This document shows, in pieces, positions 27,894 through 36,044 of a stretch of DNA of 64,000 nt. The notes under the pieces were generated by a model that was not told the DNA's origin, made no database searches, and worked only from the letters and a program-made list of their open reading frames with translations. Origin of the DNA: Sphaerochaeta sp. (lineage in GTDB: Bacteria > Spirochaetota > Spirochaetia > Sphaerochaetales > Sphaerochaetaceae); assembly GCA_022482495.1 (NCBI GenBank), contig JAKVPA010000001.1, forward strand, positions 460,851-524,850, in the 5' to 3' direction. Each line of letters starts with the position of its first letter. The stretch's first letter is position 1. The translations under genes and the position numbers were made by a program.

Positions 27894-29075
27894 TCAATGC
27901 TTGTCGTATCCTTTTTCCTTCCAGACATCCCTCAGACGGAGAATCTTCTCGCCGGCGGCGCGAAGCGTCTCGTCCTTCTTGGCAAAGTGGAAGCGGATCA
28001 AATGGTGAACCGGCTCACGGAAGAAACTGGATCCCGGAACAGCGGCGACCCCTGCTTCCTTGGCCATCCACTCGCAGAAACGGGTATCGTCGGTGGCGTC
28101 GAACTCGCTGATGTCCACCATCACGTAGTACGCCCCCTGCGGCTTGGTGTACACCAGGTGTGCCTGGTCCAGATAGGACAGAAACAGGTTACGCTTTTCG
28201 GTGTACAGGTCACGCAACTCGTCGTAGTACGACCAAGGAAGCTTCAGACCAGAGACGGCAGCTTCCTGCAGTGGCGCGGCCGCACCGACGGTGAGGAAGT
28301 CATGGACTTTCCGCACGGCGGAGATGGCTTCGGCTGGACCGAGGACGTACCCAAGACGCCATCCGGTGATGGAATAGGTCTTGGACAGGGAACTGCAGCT
28401 CAATGTCCGTTCGGCCATCCCGGGAAGGGAAGCGAAGTACACATGCTCACCGGGCTGGTAGACGATGTGTTCGTACACCTCGTCGGTGATCACCCAGGTA
28501 TCGTACTTCTTGGCCAGCGTTGCGATGATCTCAAGCTCCGAACGGGTGAACACCTTGCCGGTGGGGTTGCCGGGATTACAGAGGATCAAGGCCTTGGGGT
28601 GCTGGCGGAACGCGTCTTCCAGCACCTCGGGATCAAAGCTGAAATCCGGTGGGGTGAGCGGCACGTAGATCGGATCGGCTCCGCTGAGGATGGCGTCCGC
28701 CCCGTAGTTCTCGTAGAAAGGGGAGAAGACGATCACCTTGTCTCCGGGATCAACGACGGACAGGACGGAAGCCATCATCGCTTCGGTGGAACCGCAGGTG
28801 ACGGCGATCTGGGTGGCCGGGTCGATGTCGATGCCCATGAAGTGCTTCTGCTTCGCCGCCAAGGCAATGCGGAAGTTCTCCGCGCCCCAGGTGATGGCGT
28901 ACTGGTGGGGGCCGGCATAGGCGGCCTTGGCCAACGCTTCCTTCAATTGGTCGGGAGGATCAAAATCGGGATATCCTTGGGAGAGGTTGATGCTCCCCCA
29001 TTGATTGGCGACACGGGTCATCCGGCGGATGACCGATTCGGTGAATCCTTTGGTTTTCTTACTGGTACCTGGCAT
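27894..29075 (-). CDS. PLP-dependent class I/II aminotransferase, YbdL/methionine-transaminase-like
   Basis: A 393-residue fold-type I aminotransferase. It has NLSQGYPDFDPP at the N-terminus, the CNPGNPTG loop, and the PLP lysine in SSLSKTYSITGWRLGY. This layout matches the YbdL/kynurenine-aminotransferase group, which prefers Met, Phe or similar donors. The start at 29075 follows AAGGAGG, which lies inside the end of the dehydrogenase gene. In E. coli, ybdL sits beside hcxA (ybdH), and here the neighbour is also HcxA-like. Substrate is therefore likely methionine or its keto acid (inference). Confidence 0.85.
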   Translation of the reverse strand: MPGTSKKTKGFTESVIRRMTRVANQWGSINLSQGYPDFDPPDQLKEALAKAAYAGPHQYAITWGAENFRIALAAKQKHFMGIDIDPATQIAVTCGSTEAMMASVLSVVDPGDKVIVFSPFYENYGADAILSGADPIYVPLTPPDFSFDPEVLEDAFRQHPKALILCNPGNPTGKVFTRSELEIIATLAKKYDTWVITDEVYEHIVYQPGEHVYFASLPGMAERTLSCSSLSKTYSITGWRLGYVLGPAEAISAVRKVHDFLTVGAAAPLQEAAVSGLKLPWSYYDELRDLYTEKRNLFLSYLDQAHLVYTKPQGAYYVMVDISEFDATDDTRFCEWMAKEAGVAAVPGSSFFREPVHHLIRFHFAKKDETLRAAGEKILRLRDVWKEKGYDKH

Positions 29076-29076
29076 C

Positions 29077-30159
29077 TCACGCCTCCTTGGTGGAGAGGGA
29101 CTCCACCTTCGCGATGGCATCCTTTACCATCTTCGCGTCCACCGGGAACGGAAGCAGATGCATCGATTCGTGGGGAGCCAGAGAAGCCGCCACCACCTTG
29201 TCAATTTTCGCTTCGTCCGTCGGATCCACCCCAAGGTCCCGGAACGAAGTGGGAAGCCCCATCGTCAGGAACTTCTTGCGGAGCTTGATCAGTTCGTCTT
29301 CATCGTTCATCAGCACCGCCTGGACCAGAACGCCGTAAGCGACCTTCAGGCCATGCAGCTTGTCATGGGTTTCCGGCAGGACCGACATACCGTTGTGCAG
29401 CGCGTGGGCGGCGGCGACCCGGGTGTACTTCTCCCCCAGTCCTCCGACCAGTCCGCCGCCGGCGATGACGGCGTCAACGATCTTGATGAACACCGGATCC
29501 AGCTTGCCATCCTTCTGCGCTTTGAAGGCGGCGGGGCCTTCCTCAAGGAGCACCTCGACGATCCGCTTGGCCGTCAGCACGCCCAGCTCTGCGGTAAGGG
29601 GAAGAATGGGTCTTCCTTCGGAGAGGATCCGCGCTTCGTACCACTTGGCGATGGTGTCGGCCACCCCAGCCTGCAGATAGACGGACGGTGCGTCCAGGAT
29701 GATCTGGGGATCGACCAGGACGAGGAAAGCACCATGGGGAAACAATTCGTACCCAAGCGCCTTGCCTTGGGGGGTGTACCAGACGGACAGCGGAGTCCAT
29801 CCCGCGCAGGTCGCCGCGATGGTCGGAATGGAGACGAACGGCTTGCCGGATGCGATGGACAACGCTTTGGCCGTGTCCAGCACCGTACCGCCGCCGGTAC
29901 CGATGACCAGGTCAGCGGCTTTGGCCCGGGCTGTCAGGGCATCCACCGTCTCGTGGGTGCAGTGCCCTTCCAGAAGGTATCCGTCGGACACCTCCTTGGG
30001 GAGATACGGGCCCACCGCCTCTCCTGAACGCTTCCCATGGATCCACAGGGCGCGGGAGAGTTGTTCCTTGCTGAAGAAGTCATACAGATGATTGATGGCG
30101 CCGGCGTGGCAGTAGTAGTTGTCCGGGCCGGGTTGAATGCGAAGTACAGGATATTCCAT
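29077..30159 (-). CDS. Iron-containing alcohol dehydrogenase family, HcxA/glycerol-dehydrogenase-like
   Basis: A 360-residue NAD(P)-dependent dehydrogenase. It has IGTGGGTVLDTAKA, the nucleotide-binding loop, VSIPTIAATCAGWTPLSVWYT, and metal ligands in GVADTIAKW and in AAAHALHNG. GldA-type glycerol dehydrogenases and the hydroxycarboxylate dehydrogenase HcxA share this fold. The methionine transporter upstream and YbdL-like aminotransferase downstream favour the HcxA reading: reduction of 2-oxo acids such as ketomethylthiobutyrate. The ATG at 30159 follows AAAGGA. Glycerol dehydrogenase remains an alternative. Confidence 0.85.
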   Translation of the reverse strand: MEYPVLRIQPGPDNYYCHAGAINHLYDFFSKEQLSRALWIHGKRSGEAVGPYLPKEVSDGYLLEGHCTHETVDALTARAKAADLVIGTGGGTVLDTAKALSIASGKPFVSIPTIAATCAGWTPLSVWYTPQGKALGYELFPHGAFLVLVDPQIILDAPSVYLQAGVADTIAKWYEARILSEGRPILPLTAELGVLTAKRIVEVLLEEGPAAFKAQKDGKLDPVFIKIVDAVIAGGGLVGGLGEKYTRVAAAHALHNGMSVLPETHDKLHGLKVAYGVLVQAVLMNDEDELIKLRKKFLTMGLPTSFRDLGVDPTDEAKIDKVVAASLAPHESMHLLPFPVDAKMVKDAIAKVESLSTKEA

Positions 30160-30218
30160 TGCAGTCTTTCCTTTCGGATCTGGAGAACGAGGGACGGCGA
30201 TCCGGACCGTCCCATGGG

Positions 30219-30878
30219 TCAACGGGTGAAGATCCGCGCCACGCGGTCCCCGATGAGCTGGGCCAGTTGCACGACGATGACAAGCAGCACCACGGTGACC
30301 ACCATCACGCCGGTCTCATAGCGGTAGTATCCGAACTGGATGGCCAGGTCCCCGATGCCGCCGCCACCGACGATGCCCGCCATGGCGGAGTAGCCGATCA
30401 GGCTGATGAACGTCACCGTGATGGCACGTACCAAACCGGGTCGGGCTTCCACGAACAGGACGTCACGGACGATCAACGGGAGCGGGGCTCCGGTGACGAC
30501 GGAGGATTCGATGACCCCTTTGTCAATCTCGGAGAACGCGCCTTCCACCAGACGAGCCAAAAACGCCGTGGAAGAGAACGTCAACGGAACCGTCGCGGCG
30601 ATTGGTCCGATCGTCGTCCCGGTGATCCACCGGGTCAGAGGGATCAATACAACGAGGAGGATGACGAACGGAACGGAGCGGATCACATTGACCACCGCTC
30701 CGGCGATGGCGTTTGCCGTCTTGTTCGGCGTGAGGAGCGGATGCTCCGTCAGGTACAACAACAGTCCAAGGGCTGTACCGAAGATGAGGGAGAAAAGCAT
30801 GGAGAGAAGCACCATCTCAAAGGTTTCCCACGTCGCTTTCCCCAGGTACTGTTCCAGAATTTCCCATGTCTGTTCCAT
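30219..30878 (-). CDS. metI: D-methionine ABC transporter permease
   Basis: A 219-residue inner-membrane permease of the methionine uptake family. Five hydrophobic segments, with the family segment VVNVIRSVPFVILLVVLIPLTR and the GGGGIGDLAIQFGYYRY loop near the C-terminus. The length equals E. coli MetI. AAGGAGG precedes the ATG at 30878, within the end of metN. Confidence 0.94.
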   Translation of the reverse strand: MEQTWEILEQYLGKATWETFEMVLLSMLFSLIFGTALGLLLYLTEHPLLTPNKTANAIAGAVVNVIRSVPFVILLVVLIPLTRWITGTTIGPIAATVPLTFSSTAFLARLVEGAFSEIDKGVIESSVVTGAPLPLIVRDVLFVEARPGLVRAITVTFISLIGYSAMAGIVGGGGIGDLAIQFGYYRYETGVMVVTVVLLVIVVQLAQLIGDRVARIFTR

Positions 30879-30879
30879 A

Positions 30880-31929
30880 TCAATCCGCCTCCTTGGCGGA
30901 CACACGCTGTACGGAAGAAGCATGCTCCTCCAAATACCGCAGCGCGTCGGCCCTGGCCTGCTCCGATCCTTTCAGGGAGACGAGGAGCACACCGTACGGC
31001 TTGCCGGTGATGTACTCGATCTTCCCATGGAGGATGGACAGGGTGATGTCGAATGATTTGACCACGTCGCTGATGATCGCCTGATAGGCGTTCTCGCCGC
31101 GGTAGGTCAGTTTGACCAGCTGTTCGTCCCCTGCAAGGGGTGGCAGCACCGGTACGTCGATGTCCGCAACTTTGGAGACCAACCGCCGCACCGTTTCATG
31201 CTGCGGAGCGGTGAAGATCGTGTAGGTGTCCCCTGTTTCGATCACCGAGCCGTGGTCCATCACGGCGACGCGGTCGAACAGCCGTTCGGCCACTTCCAGC
31301 TGGTGGGTGATGAACACGATGGTCAGGTGCATCTTCCGGTTGATCTCCCGGAGGATGGAGACGATCTCTTCGGTCGTTTCGGCGTCCAGCGCGCTGGTCG
31401 CCTCGTCACAGAGGAGAATCTCCGGATTGTTTGCCAGGGCACGGGCGATGGCCACCCGCTGTTTCTGTCCACCGGACAGCTGGGACGGATACGCTTTTTC
31501 CTTGTCCCCCAACCCGACCAGCTGGAGCAGTTCCTTCACCCGGCCGGGGATTTCGGCTTTCTTCCAGCCACCGGCCTTCAGGTTGAACGCGACGTTCTCC
31601 CCGACGGTCGAGCCACCGATCAGATTGAAGTGCTGGAAGATCATTCCCATCCGTTTGCGTTCTTCGGCCAACGCCGTTCCGCTGTAGGAGGTGATGTCCT
31701 GGCCATCAATGATCACATTGCCGGAGGTGGGGCGCTGCAGCAGGTTGATCACCCGCACCAGCGTGCTCTTGCCCGCCCCGCTCTGGCCTACGATTCCAAA
31801 AATCTCCCCCTTCTCCACCGTCAGGCTGACGTGAGAGACAGCGTGAAGCTCCTTTCCCCCGTCAAGAGGAAAGGAGACGCTGATGTCACGCAACTCGATG
31901 ATGGGGATGTGCCGCATTCCTGCTTCCAT
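30880..31929 (-). CDS. metN: D-methionine ABC transporter ATPase
   Basis: A 349-residue ATPase. It has Walker A GQSGAGKST, the Q-loop IFQHFNLI, signature LSGGQKQR, Walker B LLCDEATSAL and switch ITHQ. The C-terminal about 85 residues form the NIL/ACT-like domain found in MetN, where bound methionine inhibits transport. It lies between metQ (3-nt gap) and metI (1-nt gap). Confidence 0.95.
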   Translation of the reverse strand: MEAGMRHIPIIELRDISVSFPLDGGKELHAVSHVSLTVEKGEIFGIVGQSGAGKSTLVRVINLLQRPTSGNVIIDGQDITSYSGTALAEERKRMGMIFQHFNLIGGSTVGENVAFNLKAGGWKKAEIPGRVKELLQLVGLGDKEKAYPSQLSGGQKQRVAIARALANNPEILLCDEATSALDAETTEEIVSILREINRKMHLTIVFITHQLEVAERLFDRVAVMDHGSVIETGDTYTIFTAPQHETVRRLVSKVADIDVPVLPPLAGDEQLVKLTYRGENAYQAIISDVVKSFDITLSILHGKIEYITGKPYGVLLVSLKGSEQARADALRYLEEHASSVQRVSAKEAD

Positions 31930-31932
31930 CGC

Positions 31933-32796
31933 TTATTTGCCCTCGCCGTACTTGTCAACCCACCACTGCGGCCGGTCGAACGAGTTGAAGATACTGCCCG
32001 GTTTGGTGATGGCGTTGTAGAAGTCCTCCGACTCAACGGCGGCCTTCAGGTCACGTCCCAGCTGGGAATCCACATCCGGGGTCCGGACGGCGACGACGTT
32101 CTTGTACCCTTCGGCAAGCTTTTCGATGGCCAGTGCCTTGGTGAAATCAAGACCGGCGGCGATGGCGTAGTTGCCCGGCACGATGCCGATGGCCACGCTG
32201 TCCAAGCTCCGGGAGATCTGGGCGCCGTCAAGCGTCTGGAACTTCAGGTTCTTCGGGTTGGAGGCGATGTCGGAGAGGGACACCTTGGTGGGATCAATGC
32301 CGTCCTTCAGCGTGATGACGCCGAAGCGGGCAAGGATGCCAAGGCTGCGGGCCAGGTTGGTCACGTCACTGGCGATGGCCACCTGGTCACCGGTCTTCAG
32401 CTGGTCCAACGAGGTGTAGACGTGGCTGAATACGCCGGCACCGGCCGTCGGAACGATGATCACCGCGGCGAGGTCCAGGTTGTTCGCCTTGGAGAACGCG
32501 TTCAGGTAGACGGTGTGCTGCATCAAGTTCGCCTCGATCTCCCCGTTGTTCAACGCCTGGTCCGGCTGTACCCAGTCGGAGAACTGGACGACGGAGACGG
32601 TGTAGCCCTGTTTCTCCAGGTACGGCGCGATGGCCTGTTTGACCATGTCTCCATAGGGCCCGGGGCTGACCCCGATGCGGATCTGTTTCGTGGTGGTCGG
32701 CGAGGATGTTTCCTTCGCCCCGTTAGCGAACAGCGCGGCGGATGCCAGCACTGCCGTGATGAGAAGTGTTACAAGAACTTTTTTTGTGGAACGCAT
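31933..32796 (-). CDS. metQ: D-methionine-binding protein
   Basis: A 287-residue NlpA-family binding protein. A signal peptide (VLASAALFANG) is followed by IRIGVSPGPYGDM, QFSDWVQPDQALNNGEIEANLMQH and the conserved C-terminal PQWWVDKY. No lipobox Cys is visible, so a soluble periplasmic form is likely. AGGGAG precedes the start at 32796. It is the first structural gene of metQNI and lies downstream of a short Met-rich leader frame. Confidence 0.94.
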   Translation of the reverse strand: MRSTKKVLVTLLITAVLASAALFANGAKETSSPTTTKQIRIGVSPGPYGDMVKQAIAPYLEKQGYTVSVVQFSDWVQPDQALNNGEIEANLMQHTVYLNAFSKANNLDLAAVIIVPTAGAGVFSHVYTSLDQLKTGDQVAIASDVTNLARSLGILARFGVITLKDGIDPTKVSLSDIASNPKNLKFQTLDGAQISRSLDSVAIGIVPGNYAIAAGLDFTKALAIEKLAEGYKNVVAVRTPDVDSQLGRDLKAAVESEDFYNAITKPGSIFNSFDRPQWWVDKYGEGK

Positions 32797-32839
32797 ATAT
32801 TGCTCCCTTGCTTGATATCGTTGTCGTTTCCTGCCGTAG

Positions 32840-32852
32840 CCGGATACTCCGG
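32840..32852 (-). promoter_or_regulatory. Small hairpin in the metQ leader
   Basis: CCGGA-gta-TCCGG on the minus strand, 44 nt before the metQ start. No T tract follows, so it is not an intrinsic terminator by itself. Confidence 0.35.
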
Positions 32853-32913
32853 AAAACATACGGTTGCCTCGAACCTGATGAATCTATGGATGTCGTGTGG
32901 ATATAAGTATGTG

Positions 32914-32929
32914 TGCGCTTTTCAGCGCA
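32914..32929 (-). promoter_or_regulatory. GAAA-loop hairpin over the end of the Met leader peptide
   Basis: On the minus strand TGCGCT-GAAA-AGCGCA spans from the last Met codon of the leader to just past its stop. The 5' arm is repeated upstream at 32942-32947, so the 3' arm could pair with either copy. Confidence 0.45.
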
Positions 32930-32993
32930 TCATCATGTGGGAGCGCATCAGGAACGAGGACTCAGCATGTGACAGGGTAATTGGTCTCAACAT
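32922..32993 (-). CDS. Methionine-rich leader peptide upstream of metQNI
   Basis: A 23-codon frame with a strong Shine-Dalgarno (GGAAGGAGG, 5 nt before ATG). The peptide reads MLRPITLSHAE then SSFLMRSHMMMR and ends in TGA, with three consecutive Met codons one codon before the stop. The stop lies 126 nt before metQ. Consecutive codons for the cargo amino acid at the end of a short translated frame are the hallmark of ribosome-mediated attenuation. I see a competing hairpin at the stop codon but no clear terminator with a T tract, so the mechanism is open. Confidence 0.6.
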   Translation of the reverse strand: MLRPITLSHAESSFLMRSHMMMR

Positions 32994-32997
32994 GTGC

Positions 32998-33062
32998 TCC
33001 TCCTTCCAGACGGTGTCTGATTTGTTGTCCCTAACGTTGCCTTTCCGAAGAAAAAATGTCAA
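32998..33062 (-). promoter_or_regulatory. Possible promoter region of the metQNI leader
   Basis: On the minus strand a perfect -35 TTGACA lies at 33057-33062, about 65 nt before the leader peptide start. I do not see a good -10 at the expected spacing (CAACGT or AACGTT). Confidence 0.3.
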
Positions 33063-33103
33063 GAGGGTGCGACAAACTTTTTTACGAAGATTTGATGAAA
33101 CAC

Positions 33104-33131
33104 AAAAGAGGGGGGTGTTTCCACCCCCCTC
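33104..33131 (-). terminator. Intrinsic terminator after trpB2
   Basis: GAGGGGGGTG pairs perfectly over 10 bp with CACCCCCCTC around a four-base loop. On the minus strand TTTTGTGTTT follows. It separates trpB2 from the metQNI transcription unit. Confidence 0.85.
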
Positions 33132-33162
33132 AGGGTATGATAGGAGGAGGTTGCCTTGTCTG

Positions 33163-34539
33163 TTATTTGTCACACTTGGGAAGATACTGCAGCGCGTCGG
33201 CGATGTCCTTGTCCGTCGGGATGGAGTCGGTCATCGTGCCGTCGTTGTAGCTCTTGTAGGCGGAGAGGTCGAAGTACCCGGTACCGGTCAGGCCGAACAG
33301 GATGTCCTTGCTCTCACCGGTTTCCTTGCACTTCATCGCTTCGTCGATGGCCACCTTGATGGCATGGCTGCTCTCCGGCGCCGGCAGAATCCCTTCGGTA
33401 CGGCAGAACAGCTCGGCCGCCTCGAAGACGGAGGTCTGCTCCACCGCCCTGGCTTCCAGATACCCGTCGTGGTACAGCTGGGAGAGGATCGGGGACATGC
33501 CATGGAAGCGAAGGCCACCGGCGTGGTTGGGGGACGGGATGAACTGCGAGCCGATGGTGTACATCTTTGCCAGCGGGCACACCTCACCGGTATCGCAGAA
33601 ATCGTAGGCGAACTTGCCGCGGGTGAAACTCGGGCAGGAAGCGGGCTCGACGGCGATGAACCGGTAGTCCTTCTCCCCACGGAGCTTCTCTCCCATGAAC
33701 GGGGCGATCAAGCCACCCAGGTTGGAACCGCCGCCGGCGCATCCGATGATGATGTCCGGGGTGACGTTGTACTTGTCCAGCGCCGCCTTGGCTTCCAATC
33801 CGATGACCGACTGGTGGAGCAGCACTTGGTTGAGCACGCTGCCCAGCACGTAACGGTACCCCTCGTGGGTGGTGGCGTATTCCACCGCCTCGCTGATGGC
33901 GCATCCCAAACTGCCGTTGGTGCCGGGGTGGGCCTTCAGAATGGCACGCCCGACGTTGGTGGTGTCCGACGGCGACGGAGTGACCGTGGCGCCGTAGGTG
34001 CGCATCACTTCCTTGCGTGCTGGTTTCTGCTCGTAGGAGATCTTCACCATGTACACCTTCAGGTCAAGGCCGAAGTAGGCGCAGCTCATGGAAAGCGCCG
34101 TGCCCCACTGCCCCGCTCCGGTTTCCGTCGTCACCCCTTTCAGACCCTGGGCCTTGGCGTAGTACGCCTGGGCGATGGCCGAATTGAGTTTGTGGCTGCC
34201 ACTGGTGTTGTTTCCCTCGAACTTGTAGTAGATGTGCGCAGGAGTGTCCAGTTTTTTCTCCAGACAGTAGGCACGCACCACCGGGGACGGCCGGTACATG
34301 TGGTAGAACTCACGGATCTCATCAGGAATGGGGATGCGCCGGGTATCGTTGTCAAGCTCCTGCTCCACCAGTTCCTTGCAGAACACGTGATCAAGTTCAG
34401 TTGCGGTCATCGGCTGGAGGGTTCCCGGATTGAGCAGCGGCGCCGGTTTGTTCTTCATGTCGGCGCGAATGTTGTACCAGAAATCGGGTATCTCATTCTC
34501 CGAAAGGTAGATTTTGTAGGGAATGGTGTGCGTTGTCAT
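33163..34539 (-). CDS. trpB: Tryptophan synthase beta-like protein, TrpB2 type
   Basis: A 458-residue PLP enzyme of the TrpB2 group, longer than the usual TrpB (about 395) because of an N-terminal extension. The PLP lysine is in GSHKLNSA, the phosphate loop is GCAGGGSNLGG, and ETGAGQWG is the substrate segment. TrpB2 proteins make Trp from indole and Ser, and some use other indole or Ser-like donors. No other trp gene is present here, so it may salvage indole. AAGGAG lies 6 nt before the ATG. Confidence 0.92.
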   Translation of the reverse strand: MTTHTIPYKIYLSENEIPDFWYNIRADMKNKPAPLLNPGTLQPMTATELDHVFCKELVEQELDNDTRRIPIPDEIREFYHMYRPSPVVRAYCLEKKLDTPAHIYYKFEGNNTSGSHKLNSAIAQAYYAKAQGLKGVTTETGAGQWGTALSMSCAYFGLDLKVYMVKISYEQKPARKEVMRTYGATVTPSPSDTTNVGRAILKAHPGTNGSLGCAISEAVEYATTHEGYRYVLGSVLNQVLLHQSVIGLEAKAALDKYNVTPDIIIGCAGGGSNLGGLIAPFMGEKLRGEKDYRFIAVEPASCPSFTRGKFAYDFCDTGEVCPLAKMYTIGSQFIPSPNHAGGLRFHGMSPILSQLYHDGYLEARAVEQTSVFEAAELFCRTEGILPAPESSHAIKVAIDEAMKCKETGESKDILFGLTGTGYFDLSAYKSYNDGTMTDSIPTDKDIADALQYLPKCDK

Positions 34540-34558
34540 GTCGTTTCTCCTTCTTTTG

Positions 34559-34603
34559 TTTCTCTGTATAAAAACACCATATCATAATTCTCTGCATAGA
34601 AAC
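34559..34603. repeat. Tandem direct repeat upstream of trpB2
   Basis: TTCTCTGTATAAAAAC at about 34560-34575 and TTCTCTGCATAGAAAC at 34588-34603 differ at few positions and lie 28-29 nt apart. They are in the trpB2 promoter region and could be paired regulator sites. Confidence 0.4.
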
Positions 34604-34963
34604 AAGAGGCTGTCCCATCTTTTTTCACTTTTTTTTATTTTTCCTCAGTCGGTGAACCCGATGGCCGCTTTTCCACCGCATGAGGAAAGTACGGCAGGGA
34701 AAAATCCTCCTTGGGCGAGAAGGACCAACACACTCCATGACAGTGTACCTTCCTCATTATTGGACTCTGATCCAAGAGAAGATCAGCCTCATTTTCAAGG
34801 AGGGATGCATCCTCACATTCAAGAAATATAAAAGGCAACGCTGATTGCATACAACGTGAAAGGAATCAAGCCTCAGACTCAATGATGATGGTCTTGAGGA
34901 TGTTAGCCTCCGACTACAGGGTTTTCTGACATCATGGAATAGTAGTATTAAAGCTATCACATT
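34604..34963. other. Gene-free stretch containing repeat copy A
   Basis: An intergenic region between trpB2 and the putative toxin gene. It contains the about 85-bp repeat at 34637-34723 and a GAGGCTGTCCCAT segment like the outer ends of several insertion sequences. No gene is supported. Confidence 0.45.
34637..34723 (+). repeat. Direct repeat, copy A
   Basis: About 80-85 percent identical, by eye, to 36045-36127, sharing GGTGAACCCGATGG and the following CACCGCATG...CTCCTTG stretch. Copy B is the 3' end of the decayed AAA+ gene, so copy A may be a second copy of that gene tail. Confidence 0.6.
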
Positions 34964-35572
34964 TCATACAGGCGGATACGAATCAACGTCAATTCTCGGA
35001 AGGAAATATGCCTTGATACAATTAGGATTCCTAATGCAAATTTGGATATGGTTTTTTTCTCTAAACCCCGCAGTAGGATATAATGAGTCTCCTTCAAAGA
35101 ACACACCCCTAACGCTATCATAATAGTGCTTCTTTGTTTGTTCTTCCTTGAGTTTAATCAACGTTTCAATTACGGCACAATCCAAATACCTGACCAACCC
35201 ATTACACTTGTTCTCAGGAATTGGTAAGTTTTGTTTGCTTGCATTCTCCATAAAAATTGCATGGGCGGTTTTGAGAAGCATCAAATTACTTGATTCCAAG
35301 AAATCAAGACATTCACCAAGACAAATCACCGCACCAAGTACTGCAGGTTCATGAATCTTTTGTTCTTTGTTATTGGGATGAGCTTTTGCATTCCGAGCCC
35401 ATTCAAGAGCTCGTTGTTCATTATACTCCCAAAAATACATACCATGTCCAAGCCAGTCATACTCATTTACACTTGGACGAAGTTGCACTTGATTGCTCTG
35501 TATGATTTTATCACATACTTCTTTATCACAACCATGAAAACCAAAAACTAGTTCGTTTCTTCTTTGATACAT
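34964..35572 (-). CDS. Putative ADP-ribosyltransferase-fold toxin
   Basis: A 202-residue protein. FHGCDKEVCDKII near the N-terminus and NEYDWLGHGMYFWE with a following RALEWA recall the H- and Y-containing segments of small ADP-ribosyltransferase-like proteins (DUF3990 type). A conserved-looking GVFFEG and an HIQICIRN segment lie near the C-terminus. No signal peptide. The gene overlaps the preceding small gene by 25 nt, a toxin-antitoxin-like layout. The region is AT-rich compared with its neighbours, suggesting transfer. The family call rests on motif memory only, and other functions are possible. Confidence 0.5.
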   Translation of the reverse strand: MYQRRNELVFGFHGCDKEVCDKIIQSNQVQLRPSVNEYDWLGHGMYFWEYNEQRALEWARNAKAHPNNKEQKIHEPAVLGAVICLGECLDFLESSNLMLLKTAHAIFMENASKQNLPIPENKCNGLVRYLDCAVIETLIKLKEEQTKKHYYDSVRGVFFEGDSLYPTAGFREKNHIQICIRNPNCIKAYFLPRIDVDSYPPV

Positions 35573-35724
35573 AGACTGTTATGATAAGGCTTTGATAATC
35601 GTCCTTTTTTCGTGTACACCCCGGTTTTCCTGATAATTTCTGCAGCTAACTCAGGATTGGCTGCTACGTTATCGCAAAACTGTATGAACTCTTGATAATC
35701 ATCTTGTTTCCGCATGCAATCCAT
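35548..35724 (-). CDS. Small partner of the putative ADP-ribosyltransferase toxin
   Basis: A 58-residue protein ending with a Lys/Tyr-rich tail (IIRKTGVYTKKGRLSKPYHN). I do not recognise a family. The Met at 35724 has AAGGA 8 nt upstream; an in-frame ATG at 35733 is too close to it. It precedes and overlaps the putative toxin gene, so it may be an antitoxin or immunity protein (inference). Confidence 0.5.
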   Translation of the reverse strand: MDCMRKQDDYQEFIQFCDNVAANPELAAEIIRKTGVYTKKGRLSKPYHNSLCIKEETN

Positions 35725-35733
35725 ATAATTCAT

Positions 35734-36044
35734 CCTTATTCAAAGGGATATATCAATCCTATCCGATGCTTCAAAGATACACAAGGGAAAGCAAAACTTT
35801 TCAGCAATGAATGTCATGAGATAATAGTGAAAGCTTCTTCTGCGTCATGTGTCAGCTCAACCTTACATGGCGATTCCCTTTGCTGTTTGTATCTTTTCTC
35901 GCTTAGTAATCCTTTGGAACAGGCAGAACCTGAATGGGAATTACCACAACAACCATCCCAGAACTGTCTGTTTCAAAACTCTCTGTAGGGTATTGGAAGC
36001 TTATCCAAATTCATTGCCAAACATGGGGCAGATTGGTCTTTTTC
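35734..36044. other. Gene-free AT-rich stretch upstream of the toxin pair
   Basis: Holds the presumed promoter of the pair at its left end. Small frames on both strands lack ribosome binding sites. A CTGTCTGTTTCAAAACTCT sequence near 35960 resembles insertion-sequence ends but is not conclusive. Confidence 0.4.

Noticed and set aside
32797..33060. A SAM riboswitch upstream of metQ
   Set aside because: I looked for the conserved SAM-I core and its stem arrangement on the minus strand and did not see it. The Met leader peptide explains the region better.
31198..34587. A plus-strand open frame of over 1,100 codons
   Set aside because: It runs antisense through trpB2, metQ and metN, which are clearly conserved on the minus strand. 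The frame is open because of their GC-rich codon use.
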